Part shown: positions 36,140 through 47,794 of the stretch, piece after piece
Numbering within the stretch: the first letter of the stretch is position 1
Layout of the letters: each line of letters opens with the position of its first letter
Assembly: GCA_026826555.1 (NCBI GenBank)
Contig: JAKSZT010054581.1
Coordinates: 2,672,434-2,736,433, forward strand
Direction: 5' to 3'
DNA from: Tolypeutes matacus
Lineage: Eukaryota; Chordata; Mammalia; Cingulata; Chlamyphoridae
DNA length: 64,000 nt
The notes under the pieces: generated by a model
The model's input: only the letters and a program-made list of their open reading frames with translations
The model's database searches: none
What the model was told of the DNA's origin: nothing
Translations under genes and position numbers: made by a program

Positions 36140-36300
36140 CAGGAGTGATGTGTACCTGTGTGTGTGTCATGTGGACAGAAAACACAGACACTGGGGGTAG
36201 GTGGGCACATGTACACATATGCACACCTATGCATATCTGCACACACATGCACACCCACACAGGTACATGCACATGCATGTTCACATACACACACACCGAG
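36140..36300. repeat. (CA/TG)-rich microsatellite cluster
   Basis: Alternating GTGTGT at 36154-36166 and imperfect (CA)n with CATG steps at 36205-36297, immediately upstream (minus sense) of NOS1-like exon G. A second (TG)n lies at 35828-35875, so the exon is flanked by such tracts on both sides. Confidence 0.8.
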
Positions 36301-36404
36301 GGAAGCAGGTGAGGTCTGTTCAGACTCACAGGCCATCCTTTTCTGGGTGTCCAGGCCTCTTCCTTCCCACTGGCTACTTAGCAGCCCCCACCACTGGATC
36401 CCAG

Positions 36405-36570
36405 GCTTTGCAGCCAGACTGCCTGGGTCCAAATCCCAGCTCTATGTAATGGTGAGCAACTTACTTGACCTTTCTATACCTCAGTTTTCCCATCTGCAAA
36501 ATGTAAATAATAATTGAATCTACCTCATAGGGTTAAATGTGAGAATTAATGGAAAGCAGTAGAACCATGC
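36405..36570 (+). repeat. MIR SINE
   Basis: 'cagactgcctgggtccaaatcccagctctatgtaatggtgagcaacttacttgacctttctatacctcagttttcccatctgcaaaatg' is a near-complete MIR, in the intron between the 41 kb and 36 kb exons. Confidence 0.85.
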
Positions 36571-37119
36571 CTCTTCAATAGAAGTCCTTTAGACTTGTTA
36601 TCTATTTTGCTAGAATGACAGCTCCAGGTTGCTTTGGTGGTTTCTTCCCATCTTATTCACTGCTCTGCCCCAGTGACTAAAATAATTCTTGCACTTAGTA
36701 AATGCTCCATATGTTTTGGTTTAGGGAATGGGTCAACTGTGTTTCTTTCTCTCTCTCCTTCTCCCAAAGTGGACTTACTGTGCGTCTCACCGAGCAAGGC
36801 TTGCTCTTGAGTAATAATCTTTGGGCCAACCACATGAATGCATTTCCTTGATAAGGCTTAATACCTACCCATTTACATACTATTTGCATTTTAAGGGGTC
36901 AAAGAAATGTTCTCTGGGCATGGAATTCAGGCCCCTGCCACAGGCTGTGGGGAAGATTTGTTTAGATAGGTGCTTTGAGTTATATCATGAACTTCACCTG
37001 AAGGTGAGGCCAGTACTGCACCATCCTCCTGGGATAGTGAAGCCATGGACAGAGAGCACCATCATTCTATGGGGCTGCCAAGACCCAGCTGGGCCTTGGG
37101 TTTATCTTGTTTGGAGTTT

Positions 37120-38775
37120 GTCGAGCATCTTGGATGTGTATATTCATGTTTTTCATGAAATTTGAGGAGTTTTCAGCCATTGTTTCCTTAAATATTCCCT
37201 CCCTCCCTCCTTTCCTTCCGTCCTTCTCTTTCTAGGACTCCCACAATGCATATATTGTCACACCTGAATGTATCCACAGGTTCCTCAGTCTCTGGGCACT
37301 TTTCTTCATTGTTTCTTCTTTTTGCTTCTTATACTGTATGACTTTAATTATCACTGATTCTTTCTCTTCCTAGGTCGAATCTGCTGTTGAACCCCTTGAG
37401 GGAATTTTAAATTTGTTACTGTTGCCTTTAGCCCTGTTTGGTTCTCTTCATAATTTCATAATTTTTTATATTCTCTTTGTGTTCATCTATCATTTTTTTC
37501 TCTCTCCCTCCCTTGCTCCCTTTTGTGTGTGTGTGTGTGTCTGTATGTGTGTTTGCTCTCTGCTCTCTGTGTCCATTCACTGTGTGTCCTTTCCATGTCT
37601 GCTTTTCTCTTTAAGAGGCACCAGGAGCCAATCCTGGGGCCTCTGGCATGGAAGAGAGGCACTCAATTGTTTGAGCCACCTCATCTCCCTGGTCTGCTTG
37701 TGTCTCTCACTGTCTCTCCTCTGCATCTCCCTTTCTTGTGTCATCTTGCTGTGCCAACTCTCTGTGGTGTAGGCTGCCAGTTCTCTGTGGCACAGACCAG
37801 TCTGCCTTGACCAGGAGGCCTTGGGAATTGAACCCAGGGCCTCTCATACGGTAGACAGGAGCCCAATCACTGGAGCTACATCCACTTCCCTTCATCTACC
37901 ATTTTCCTAATTTCCTTTAGTTCTTTGTCCTTTGTCCATGTTTTCCTGTAGATCTTTGAGCATATTTAGTACCATGTTTTAAAAGGCTTTTCCTGGTATG
38001 TCTCAGATCTGGTCCTCCTTGTTGATGGATTCTAATGCTTTAATTTTCTCCTTTGCCTGAGCCATCAAATCCTGTTTCTTTTTATGTTTTGTAAACTTTT
38101 GTTGAAACATAGACATTCTGATATTTTAATGTTATCACTGAAATATATACTCTAAGGCATCTGTTCCTTAAACTTCTATCCAACTAGTATTGTGACTGAA
38201 TTTTCCTTGTATGCCAGGAGCTTAAAAAAGAAGTAAAACAGAAAATACATGCCCCAATCTTTGCAAATTGACTTGTGCTAAAGTGTTCTCCTTCAGAGAG
38301 CATCTCCATATAATGAGTTTAGAGACTAGCACCAGGCCAAAGTATAGGAGTCTCTCTGATACTTTCAGTGCTCTGTTGGAGATACTGTGAGCTGCCTTCT
38401 ATATGCAGGGCAAGTTCTGGGATGGTGAGTCCCTCAGGCCATCACCAGATGGATTGGGCCAGACATATGTGCTCCCTTTATGTGCTCAAGGGTTACTCTG
38501 CTCCCTCTGGAACTGGGACCAGGGATCTGTAATAGGAAGAGCAGGCTGGCTGTGCACTGAGCTGATGATGGTGTGGAAAAAAGGCCAACCAAGGCAACAG
38601 CATAGCCTCTGGCTTTTAAGAAGCCTTTTTCTTGATTTGGCGCTTGCCCTGTTACTTCATCCTTTAACTGTTTAGTGAAACTTTGAAAATGAGGTTTCTG
38701 CCACTTTTTGCCAGTTGCTCAAAGCTTCTGTGAGGGGATGGAGTCCTAATGCATCTCACTCCACCACCTTGATCA
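37120..38775 (-). mobile_element. Old L1 5' part (ORF1 region and 5'UTR) in NOS1-like intron
   Basis: Same type as 5.9-7.6 kb: 'ttcatgaaatttgaggagttttcagccattgtttccttaaata..', 'aggactcccacaatgcatatattgtc' and a 5'UTR-like end near 38775 ('ctccaccaccttgatcaggg'). It lies where two NOS exons are missing. A dimeric DAS SINE is inserted inside it. Confidence 0.65.
37500..37890 (-). mobile_element. Dimeric DAS SINE with (CA)n tail
   Basis: Read on the minus strand, a first head GGGAAGTGGATGTAGCTCCAG (from 37890) ends in 'ggttcaattcccaaggcctcc'. A linker of about 110 bp follows, then a second head 'gagatgaggtggctcaaacaattgag' (from about 37692), and a tail with (CA)n and GA-rich repeats at 37500-37560. 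Two SINE heads in one unit fits a dimeric DAS subfamily. Confidence 0.75.
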
Positions 38776-38810
38776 GGGTTAAGACTTGATGCTGGGTTTT
38801 GAATCTAGGC

Positions 38811-39135
38811 CAGGTGTTGGCAAATTTCCATCTGCAAGTGAAACCCAGACTGCCACCTGTTTTTGTATGGCCCATGAGCTAAGAGTTGTTTGTATATTTT
38901 TAAATGGTTGGGGGAAAATCAAAAGAATAATTCATGACACAAGAAGATTATATGAAATTCAAATTTTAGTGTCCATAAATAAAGCTTGATTGGAACACAG
39001 CCATTCCCATTTGTTTATGTATTGTCTGTGCTGGTTTACTAAAACGGCAGACTTGAATAATTTTGACAGACCTCAAACAGCCACAAGCCTAAAATGTTTT
39101 CTCTCTGGCCCATTACAGAAGTTTTCCTGACTCCA
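38811..39135 (+). repeat. Nonautonomous hAT-type DNA element
   Basis: 'ggccatgagctaagagttgtttgtata', 'ataaagcttgattggaacacagccattcccatttgtttatgtattgtctgtg' and 'cctaaaatgttttctctctggcccattacagaag' are the familiar text of a mammalian MER-class DNA repeat. I do not name the subfamily. Confidence 0.6.
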
Positions 39136-39186
39136 GGAAGTCTGGCCCAGAGTCTGCTTCTGACCATCACCCTCTCCTGCTATTTG

Positions 39187-40018
39187 TTAAGTTGGGGATA
39201 GAGGCATTGTGGCAGGGAGTCATGAGATGCTGGGCCCAGATGCCGTGGCAGGCATAGAAGGCAGGCCTGAAATTTGTTGGCTGCTAAGGCCGGAGCTCCA
39301 TCCACAGAGACCACAGCTCCTGTTCATGACTTTAACTGAAAGCCCCCAAGGAAAAGGTTAGGGCATGTGGAGGGTCATGTTTGGGGACATGTTAATAGCA
39401 AAGCCCAGCTGTTACCAGGGAACAGAGAAACTCCCTTGGGCTCCTGCAAGTATTCTTCCTACATCCCTGAAGCTGTCATAGGAGGCTCAGTTTCTGAGGC
39501 TACAGGAAGAGGGTATTATCAGTGTGCTGTGTAACAAAGCTGAAGACCATCCTTGCTTGGCTGAGAGGACCATGGCATCTTTGAGATTAGTCTCACAGGC
39601 CTCTACCTGAAGGGAACAGCCCTGCCTGAAAACCCTAGGAGTTGTACCCTAAAACAGACATTCAGACTCTCTTGGTGTCAGGCCTAGCTTCCCAGGGCTG
39701 CTCCCAGCCAATGGCTGAGCATAGTGAGGATCCTGAGGTGGGCCCATTCCTGGGAGATAGGGGGATCCTTCAATGGCTTGAGGCCACCCTAAAGACCTAG
39801 CCAGTCCTTCCTTACACTTCCCTGCAGTCTAGCATGCTTCATCTCACCCTTCCTTCTCTCTCCTTCACTTAGGGTCAGACTTGTTTTGTGGGCCAATGGT
39901 TCTCCCAGTCTTCTCTGGTGCTCTCATTTTTTTCTCACACAGGTGTTTCCCCTAATAAAAATCCATGCTTATTAAATTCCACCTTGGGGTCTGTTTTTCC
40001 GAGGAGCCAGACTAAAAC
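39187..40018 (+). repeat. Possible solo LTR (class I-like)
   Basis: Begins TGTTAAGTTGGGG and ends ..CAGACTAAAACA. CCCCTAATAAAAATCC at 39950-39965 is a polyadenylation signal near the end, as in LTRs. No target-site duplication is clear, and the family is not recognised. Confidence 0.4.
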
Positions 40019-40925
40019 ACAATTACATTAATTTCTACTTTAAGTAATCCAGTGCAATCTGGTCCTTCTTCAAATTGCCCCCTCCCCATTAATTTAAACA
40101 TTTAAATCAAGGTTGTATATCTATATGGTATAAAAAGTAAAAAATTTGATAAGGTCTATGGTGAAAAATAATGATCTTCAATTCCATTTCTCCCATCTGT
40201 TTCCGAATCCCCAGAGTTAATGGCTTACATCTCTTTAAACATTTATTCTGAGGTTTATTTTCATATTTTTAAATAAGATGCACTCACTGCTTTAGCCTCA
40301 TTCATGCTGCCCACAATTCAATTCATTTTCCTGGAGAGCAGAAGAAATTTCAAGCTCACTCAGCTTGGGGCTTACTTCCTGGAAGGAGCCTCCACTGAAA
40401 GAAGTGTGGGTCATCCCATATAGGAATCTTGTTGAGCATGGCTTTGCGGCAGCTTGGGGGCAGGCAAAACCTTGTTCTCTGAGCTAGGTTAGGAAGCAGT
40501 GTTTGGCTCACCCTGCCATCAATGGCCTCCTCTATCCAACTTCTTTACATGAGAAAAAGCTTATCATTAAACCAGGTTGCTGTGGATTTCTCCCAATTTC
40601 CTTTTACTCTAAGTATGGGCCAGTGCATGGATGCCCAAGGATTCCAAAGAAAGGAGGATGGAAGAGTTAGCATAGCAATTTCTACTGCAGGCAGATGATC
40701 TGAGGTTCAGGGGGGTCACTTTTATTCTTTCAGCCTTAGGACAAGAGGTTTGGCTAGGACCAGCCAAAATGGATGAGCCAGTGTGATGACCTTCTGCAAA
40801 TTAGAAAATGGCACCCCTTCCTTGAGACTGCCACCTGCTGTACAACTGTTGTACCAACAGTACAATGCTCCAAAGACTATGCCCCTAAGGTGCATCCTGG
40901 GGCTCTCCAAGGTCCAGGGCCCCAC
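40019..40925. other. Former intron, no exon found
   Basis: I looked on the minus strand for the two expected NOS1 exons (LQEYEEWKWG..RYYSISSS and the PIHHGVCSSW / GPGTGIAPFRSFWQQR parts) between 36.1 and 40.9 kb and did not find them. Confidence 0.5.
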
Positions 40926-41092
40926 CTTGCTGAGGATCAGCAGATGCTGTTTCTCCTTGCTTGTGGCCAGGGCAGCAAACTGCTGCAGCTGCAGGGGTGT
41001 GGGTGGTATGATGATGCCCAGGTAGTTCTTGCAGGCCTGGAAGATGGTGCAGGGCAGGTGGCAGTGTTCATCTGCGCAGTTACTGATGACTC
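40926..41092 (-). pseudogene. NOS1: NOS1-like exon D, open frame
   Basis: Acceptor CTCCACAG|GAGTC and donor AGCAAG|GTGGGG both look usable. Reads VISN, PCTIFQA, YL, PPTPLQLQQFA, LATS and EKQ..L.LSK, in line with nNOS (VISNWTDELRLPPCTIFQAF). One codon is missing in the ATSEKEK stretch. No stop or frameshift, so this is one of the better kept exons. Confidence 0.92.
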
Positions 41093-41504
41093 CTGTGGAG
41101 GTGCCATGGGCATGGAGGTGGGAGGAAGGGGGAGTCTGAGCACCAAGGTCTGGGGCCCAAGAAAGGAGGCCAGGCCTGCTCCTGGGACAGAGGCCACAGC
41201 TGGGTGAGCAGGCCTGACCCCAAGCTAAGCAACCACTCAGTTTGCCACCTTCTACACCCCATGTCTATACCCAAGGTCCTGGGGGATCCTGTGCAAGTAG
41301 CATAGCCACAATCAATTAGGTAAATTCACACAAAAATTAAAAAATAAAAATGAAAGGAGGAGAAAAATGTTAAAATAGCATGAGACATTCCACTGATATT
41401 CTACACAGTGGGCTGCCAAGTGAGTGTGAGATACAAGTCTGTTTTGATTCAATCTGTCTTATCACTGTATCAGCATCTCACCCTTCCAATTGGGATTCTG
41501 GTAT

Positions 41505-41740
41505 TTAAAAATTGCAAACATGTCTAACACTTATCTAGTACTTTCTATATGCCAAGTACTATTCTCAGTGCTTTATATTATTAAGCCACTTAATTCTCGC
41601 AACAATCCTATGTGGTGGGTGTTATTATTATATCCATTTTACAAATAAGAAAAATGGAAGCAAACAGAGAGGTTAAGGAATCTGCCCAAGGTTATGCAGC
41701 TTGTTAAGTGTGAAGTTGAGAAGTCTGGTTCCAGACCTTG
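41505..41740 (+). repeat. MIR SINE, near full length
   Basis: 'acacttatctagtactttctatatgccaagtactattctcagtgctttatattattaagccacttaattctcgcaacaatcctatgtggtgggtgttattattatatccattttacaaataag' and the tail through 'agaagtctggttccagacc'. In an intron of the NOS1-like copy. Confidence 0.9.
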
Positions 41741-42229
41741 TTCTAATTACTACCCTGTTCTGTCTCTGTGTATTTTCCATCCAATATGGCCCTTAAACAC
41801 AAGCATCTACTTCAACAGGAGCTCAACCCAAGATAAATACTGGAGGAAAAAAATGGTCTGGGTAAGAGAGAGTGTGTTTTCCAAAATGGTGTTTCCTACA
41901 GCATTTTCAGTAAAGCTTGAACTGTGTACTTTCTCCACATTCTGCCCTGCCTTTATAAAGGAAACTGGGTCATGGGCTGCCATGCAAGGCCTCTGCAGTT
42001 CCCCAAGCTCACATGTGCCTACTGTGATGAAGCATTTAGACCCATTTTCCTTTTTAAAGTACTTCACTTCTTTATCCAGAATGATAGACAACCACCCTCT
42101 CACCTGGACTGGGGATTGGGAAGAGCTGGTTCCCTCTTCCCCAGATACAGCCTGCCATTGGAGCTCCCTGGAGAAGGGAGGGGCCCCTGGGAAAGGCCAG
42201 GTGGGGGTGCCCAGGCTGCCGTCGTTATG

Positions 42230-42416
42230 CAAAACTCTGTTCTACTCCCCCAGCAACTCCACTTTCATGAGCTGGTTGGTGGGGGTGTGTCTTCTAGCCC
42301 CTCGGAAGTTCACCAGGTCCTGGTGGTTGCTGGGCAAGATGCCCAGGTAGTCCCCTGGCTGGTACTGCAGCTCCTGATTCCCAATGGTGTGGAGACACAT
42401 GAAGATAGTGTATCGG
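42230..42416 (-). pseudogene. NOS1: NOS1-like exon C (FAD domain), TAG stop, donor lost
   Basis: Acceptor CTCCTACAG|CCGATA. With the previous exon's ..TCCAG it forms S-S-R as in the family. Reads TIF, LHT, QELQYQPGD, LG, LVN, NQ and KVELL (family QELQYQPGDHLGVFPGNHED). Between LVN and NQ the sequence is two codons short and scrambled, fitting offsetting indels. TAG at 42246-42244 stands where an arginine codon is expected in LLEERNT. At the expected splice point the strand reads TTTTG|CATAAC, so the GT donor is gone. Confidence 0.92.
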
Positions 42417-42879
42417 CTGTAGGAGAGGGCAGGGCAAGCACAAGACAAGGGTCACCACCTACCACCCCCTCTCTGTTCCTTTTTCTGCCCTTCTTGGCTG
42501 CACTACCCCTTCCATTCTCCATCCAGGCTCCTGCCCCCACCATTCCACACCATGGCATGGATGAACATCACCCATGAGCAAATCCTTGCAAATCCAGTGA
42601 CTGGTTCCCAGTGTTCACCTTGATCATGAAAGCAACATGACCATATCTGCTCCCTCTCTTTTTTCTCTTGAGTTCTAGCATCCCAGAATTTCCTGCCCCT
42701 CCTCCTGCCCAGTCTCCATCATTGGTTCTTTCTCATGTCTCCAAATTCTGGATATTGGAGCAGTGAGGGTGCAGGCCTCAGACTGTTTTGCTTTTCTATC
42801 TTGCTGACTGTGCTTCATTTTTCTCTATCACACTTTCCCTCATCTGAATTTGGGTATAGTTGATGTCCTTATATAGTTT

Positions 42880-43020
42880 ATGGCCTATCTTATCTAGGGA
42901 AAATATAAACTCTATGAGGGCAGGAAATTTGTCTATTTTTTCCACTGCTCTATCCCTGAAGCCTAGAAAATTATATGGCACATAGGAGGTGCTCAAAAAA
43001 TATTTGTTCAATGATGAAAT
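42880..43020 (+). repeat. L2 LINE 3' end
   Basis: 'aatataaactctatgagggcaggaaatttgtctattttttccactgctctatccctgaagcctag..tggcacataggaggtgctcaaaaaatatttgttcaatgatga'. Confidence 0.85.
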
Positions 43021-46000
43021 CTCAGGTTTTCAGGGCTAATCAGCTACTGAACCAGGCCTGTTCTGTTCTCTGGTTCTCTCAATCACCACTACCCCATTAG
43101 AGCCACTGGAAGTTTCCTCAATCTGTGGAAATCCTCTCTCTTAAGAAATCCAAATCCCATCCCCTTCTGCAACCAGGGGTTCTCATATCATGATGGTAAA
43201 GAGAAAAAGACTTGACAATAAGCTCATGTTCCTGTTATTTACAAATCCACCAATATTAAAAAATGGAGAGATCTAAGGAAAAAAAAAAGAAAGAAATTCA
43301 TTTATAGCTGAGTAATGCCCTTTTGCATTGATTTTTGTGTCTTAAGTGCAGAAGCCCTGTGAAACCTAAATGGATTCAAGAATGAATCCTCATAATAGGA
43401 TTCCAGCCCTCCTTTTCCAGTTTTAGTACAGATACAGCACCGTTATGTAATACCTGAAAACTTTGGGATCCATCAGACTTTGGGAAACCAAATCATTTGC
43501 ACTTTTTGAGTCACCCTCACATTTGAGATTTGCTTTCTCTTCACTGCCAATTGTTTCCAGTTGATATAAGCACTTGAAGTCTCTATATTCTCTGTGGTAT
43601 GTACATCAACACTTGAATAGTCCCAGTGGGACTAGCTATTTAAAGGAGTTTTTTTGGAACAACCAAGAGTCCTTTTATGCTGCAAATAGTCACCCTTTTG
43701 AAAAAAACAGTTGCAGTGGTACATTTTTGGGGTGCCGACGATTTTCCTGAAGCAAGTCAATCCTGTCCCTAGCATGGTAGGGAACTCAGAAACCATAATG
43801 CTGGAGGACTATGTTAGGGCCTGGGGTCCTACCTCTCACCCTGGGGAAACCTTGTGCCCTCTCTGTGGCACTGATTTTTTCAATTGTTGGGTCTCCATGA
43901 CTCTCTGAGCTCATGGCCCTCCTTTTGTCCCCTCAGAACAAAGGCTTCATCATCCCCTGTTGCTCCCAGGAAGGGATTTCATGGAAGCTGATAGCCAGCA
44001 GGGGGTGCTGTGGGGTTTCTAATTTGGCTGCCTCCTCTGGCTTCTCAGTGGAAGTCTTTGAAAGGCCCACAAATCAATTCCCACTTTCTCTCAGATCATC
44101 AAGATTTCTTTCAGAAGACTAGCTGCCTCTGTTCTTTGGGCCGAACTTGCTAAGCTGGCACACTCATTCTGGTGGCCCCATCCCTCAGGACTTTTGAGAG
44201 CAGAGGAAGGTGGTCAGGCACATAAGGGGCAGGGAATGCAGCTGTCAGGGAAGCTAGCAGGTAGGCCCAGGCTTTGCTTGGGCTAGGGCTGCCAGCAAGT
44301 GGATGGCCAAGCTGCTTACTGCACATGGCTTGCTGAGACCAAGTCCCAGCATGGAATGGTGGCACAGACCCCCAGCACCTTGCTGACCAGTGCTTGATGC
44401 TTTGCAGGACAATGATTCTCCTGGGTGGCCCTGGCCTGAGGGTCAGCTGTCTCAAATCTCAGTTCCCCTGGGGGTTTCTAAGTGTAGGATTTTCTAAGAT
44501 TTTTTTTTAAGCCTGGCATCTACATGGGCAGGTCGGGTAGTACTGAGAGCAGAAGAGCCTGTTCTGCCACTGCAGCAGCAATCCAGTCCCTCTCCACCCC
44601 CCTCTCCCAGGGTATTTCCTATACATGGTGCTTTACATTCATTTATGGAAACATCACACACATGCACTCACACATACACATATACATGGCAGTGGTTCAA
44701 TAATGGGTTCACAGGGGAAATAATGGTCTGCATTGTAATGTCCAGCATTAAATTAAAGAAAGCTAAAGCTCATTCTTCAATGAAAAGAGAAAATATTGTC
44801 ACAGCTTGAGTTTGCCAGGTTCATTCAGTCAACAGATTTACAATGAGCACCAGGCATGGCACTAGGCACTGCCAAGAGAGTGATGGGTAGAGGCAGGCAA
44901 GTGCTTTGCCATCACTGAGACATAACTGCAGGGGGTCTCAGATGGTTGGTTGGCATGGGTTGGGATTGACAGGTTGGGGGCAGTGGGCTAGGTCCACTAG
45001 GAAGGCCAAGGAAGGCCTTTCCAGGGAGTTGACATGTGAGCAGAGACCTAAGTGACAAGACAGAAGCAGCATGGCATGCGAAGAACTGGGGCAAGGGTCC
45101 TCTGGGCAGAGGAAGCAGTGAGTGCAAAGCTGGGATATGCGTGGCACATCAGAGGAAAGGAAAGGAGGTTTGAGTGTTTGGAGAGCAGTCAACACATCTA
45201 CACAGGGGCGGATAATAGGAGAAGGAGTCCAGAGAGTGGGGCAAGAGCCAGATCTGTCATGGCAAAGAGTTTGGGGCTGTTGGAGGGCTGTAAACTGAGG
45301 AGTGATAGGTTTTGGTTTATGTTGTTAAGGACTGCTTGCTGTATGGAAAATGGATCTTTGGGAGAAAAAGTCAATAAATAAGGAGACAGGTTAGGTGGCT
45401 CTTCTAGTCACCCAGACCACAGAGGTCAGTAGCTTCCATGATAGCAGTTAAGTTGCTGAGATGTAGTTTAAAGGCAAAGAACTGCACCAATGGAGAGAAG
45501 GGATATAGAGAGTGAAGGCAAGGGAGGAGGCAAGGATGACTCAAGATCTGGTCAAATGGTGATGCCCTCTGATGGGGAAGGCTGGAGAGAAGCCACCATA
45601 TCAAAGGGGAAAAGAGAGTCAAGGTTGTGCTCACCAAGAACTCACTGCCATCATGTACCACTACTCACTCCAATACCCCAGGGCTCAGCACCATTCTGCA
45701 TCTTCATGTCTGCTGTTCCTTCTTCCTAGAGGTCCCTCCTTGATTCTCTTGTGACAGTCTGTGAGACTTAGAGGTTTATCTCAGCTCTGCAACTCTGCTC
45801 CTCCTTCTGACTTCCAGGGCTTTCTATCTGCACTCCATCACACCTGCTTCTGTGTGGTTTGCTAATTGTTCTGTGTTCATTAGAAAATGTATTCTCATGG
45901 TCCTGATGCTGACTGTGGCCACATCTCTCCTTCTATTTGTCAAGATAACTCTCCAAAGGCTGTTTACTTCCTCTGAAGTACTTTGCTTGCAGTTAAGAGT

Positions 46001-46480
46001 CTCTTCTCGTGGGGGTGACTTTTGCCATCTTGCCCATTCTCCCCTGCACTAAGCAGCCATCTTTGGCCTTGGCAGGGAAATCAGAGGAGAGTGTCAAGCT
46101 TTTTCACTCACTTTTCCTTTTTTCTTTTTAATATACATTATAAAACTGGAAATGCCATTAAGTCTGAAAATAGGTAGCTCTGCAAAGCATGCTTTTAAAG
46201 AAATAAAGACCCAGGTACCATTTGGTATTTTTGGGGTGCTAATCCATAGCTGATTTTAATACCATGTTCCAGTTCTTAACCTTGTTTGGAATATTCTCTT
46301 GTAAGCCTCTCCCTCAGTTTAGAGTTAGCCAAAAGCTGGGCAAGGGATGATCCTGGGATTTTGAACAAAATCAGCATCAAAATATTTGGAAGTTTCCTTG
46401 CTGTTTATGTACCATGTTTTAGGGAGTAATTTTTGTGACCCAGTTTCACAATTTGATGCTGAAAGTAATTTTGAACAGAT
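43021..46480. other. NOS1-like intron, mostly unassigned
   Basis: No exon or clear repeat identified. Frames at 43711-43908 and 45052-45381 show nothing I recognise. A possible old MIR/L2-like patch lies at 44820-45060. Confidence 0.35.
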
Positions 46481-46485
46481 TCTTA

Positions 46486-46567
46486 AAAAAAGAGTACTGG
46501 GGATCAAACCCAAAACCTTGTACTTGGGAAGCAGGCACTCAACCACTTGAGCTACATCCATTCCCCT
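46486..46567 (-). mobile_element. DAS-type SINE monomer
   Basis: The minus strand reads GGGGAATGGATGTAGCTCAAG, then the GTGGTTGAGTGCCTGCTTCCC arm and GGTTTGATCCCCAGTAC, then an A/T tail. Inserted in the NOS1-like intron. Confidence 0.85.
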
Positions 46568-46979
46568 CCAATAGGTTCTTAGTCTTTTCCAATGATCCTT
46601 AAGTTGTCCCTTTCTCTAGGGCAGGAATGGGAATTAAAATCACATTTCAAATACAGACTTCCTCTATATGTCAGAGATCTTCATGGTCTGATGATTGCCT
46701 TTAACTAATTATTCAGAGATTAATTTCCCAATCTGTTTCTTTGGTGTTTGAAAATCTAGTTAGGAGAGAACATGAGACCATAGCACTGTATCTTGCTGAT
46801 CACTTTTAACAACGGTTACCATGTAGAAAGCATGTATACTAAACCTGCAGAGGGCAAAAAGCTGGGATGGATAAAGAAATAGTAAGGAGAACCTACAACA
46901 TGCTAGTTGCTCTGTGTACATCATCTTTAATATTCTGCAGCCTTGCAAAGATATTGAGGCCATATGTGTAACTATTAGG

Positions 46980-47115
46980 CACATTGATTTTAGAGGTAGG
47001 TAACCAGGTCAGTGAGACCTTCAGAAAGGTCTGTGTCATTTCTCAATTTAAAATATGGATGCTAATAGTACCTACTTCATCTCCAGGCTGTTTGTGGGAA
47101 TTATGAGTCATCATG
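46980..47115 (+). repeat. MIR SINE fragment
   Basis: 'gtcatttctcaatttaaaatatggatgctaatagtacctacttcatctccaggctgtttgtgggaattatga' fits MIR. Confidence 0.6.
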
Positions 47116-47794
47116 CCATCATTCCCAGGTTATAGGAAGGAAAGAGGGGCTCAGGACATCTGAGTGACTTGCCAAAGGCTCCACAGATGGTGTGTGTAGA
47201 CCTGGGGTGGGAACCCAGAGCTGGCCAGCTGGAGAGCCCCCTCTTTGCATTATGCCAAGCAAAGAATCAAGATTTTAAAAGATCTGCATGGGTTGACATC
47301 TCAAAGTGAAAAAGAGTCCATTCCACATGGATCAATGCAAAGACCTTTGCTAGTGATAACAAATTTACTTCTACAAGTTGAGGGTTGGACAGACCTGGCT
47401 TGATCAATTTGAAAGTCTCAGAGGTCTACAAGCAGCAAGGGAGAGCACAGAGCTGCATTGCCATTAGGACAACACCTGCCATCTCAGTGGCATTAGTGTG
47501 TCCTGTTCAGATGGGGAAGGTAAGAATAGGTTCAGCATACTGGGCAGTGATCACTGCTGCATAGTGACCAGGTCTGGGAATGACATTGCCAGCAGGTTAG
47601 AGTGTGTCCTGTCACTAAAGCCAAAGGCTTGGGAAGCCAGGTCTTAGGAAGAATGATTAGGAGTCAGGACCTGGGGGAGTTTAGTCATGTCCTTGACTAT
47701 CTACCAGAGTCTCATTTTGAAGGATTAAATTGGGTATCACCAGAGAGTATAAATGGGATCAAAGGGGAGTTCTATGGAGACATGGTTTGGTTCA
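47116..47794. other. Intron, unassigned
   Basis: No gene or clear repeat apart from a possible MIR tail at 47130-47220. Confidence 0.35.

Noticed and set aside
36158..36517. Cys/His/Thr-rich frames (for example 119 codons, plus)
   Set aside because: Translations of a CA/TG microsatellite.
40773..41207. 144-codon plus-strand frame
   Set aside because: It lies exactly antisense to NOS1-like exon D and is explained by it.
41694..42577. Two overlapping long plus-strand frames (218 and 217 codons)
   Set aside because: They run antisense across NOS1-like exon C and intron sequence, and the start of one is a MIR. No domain is visible; they are shadows.
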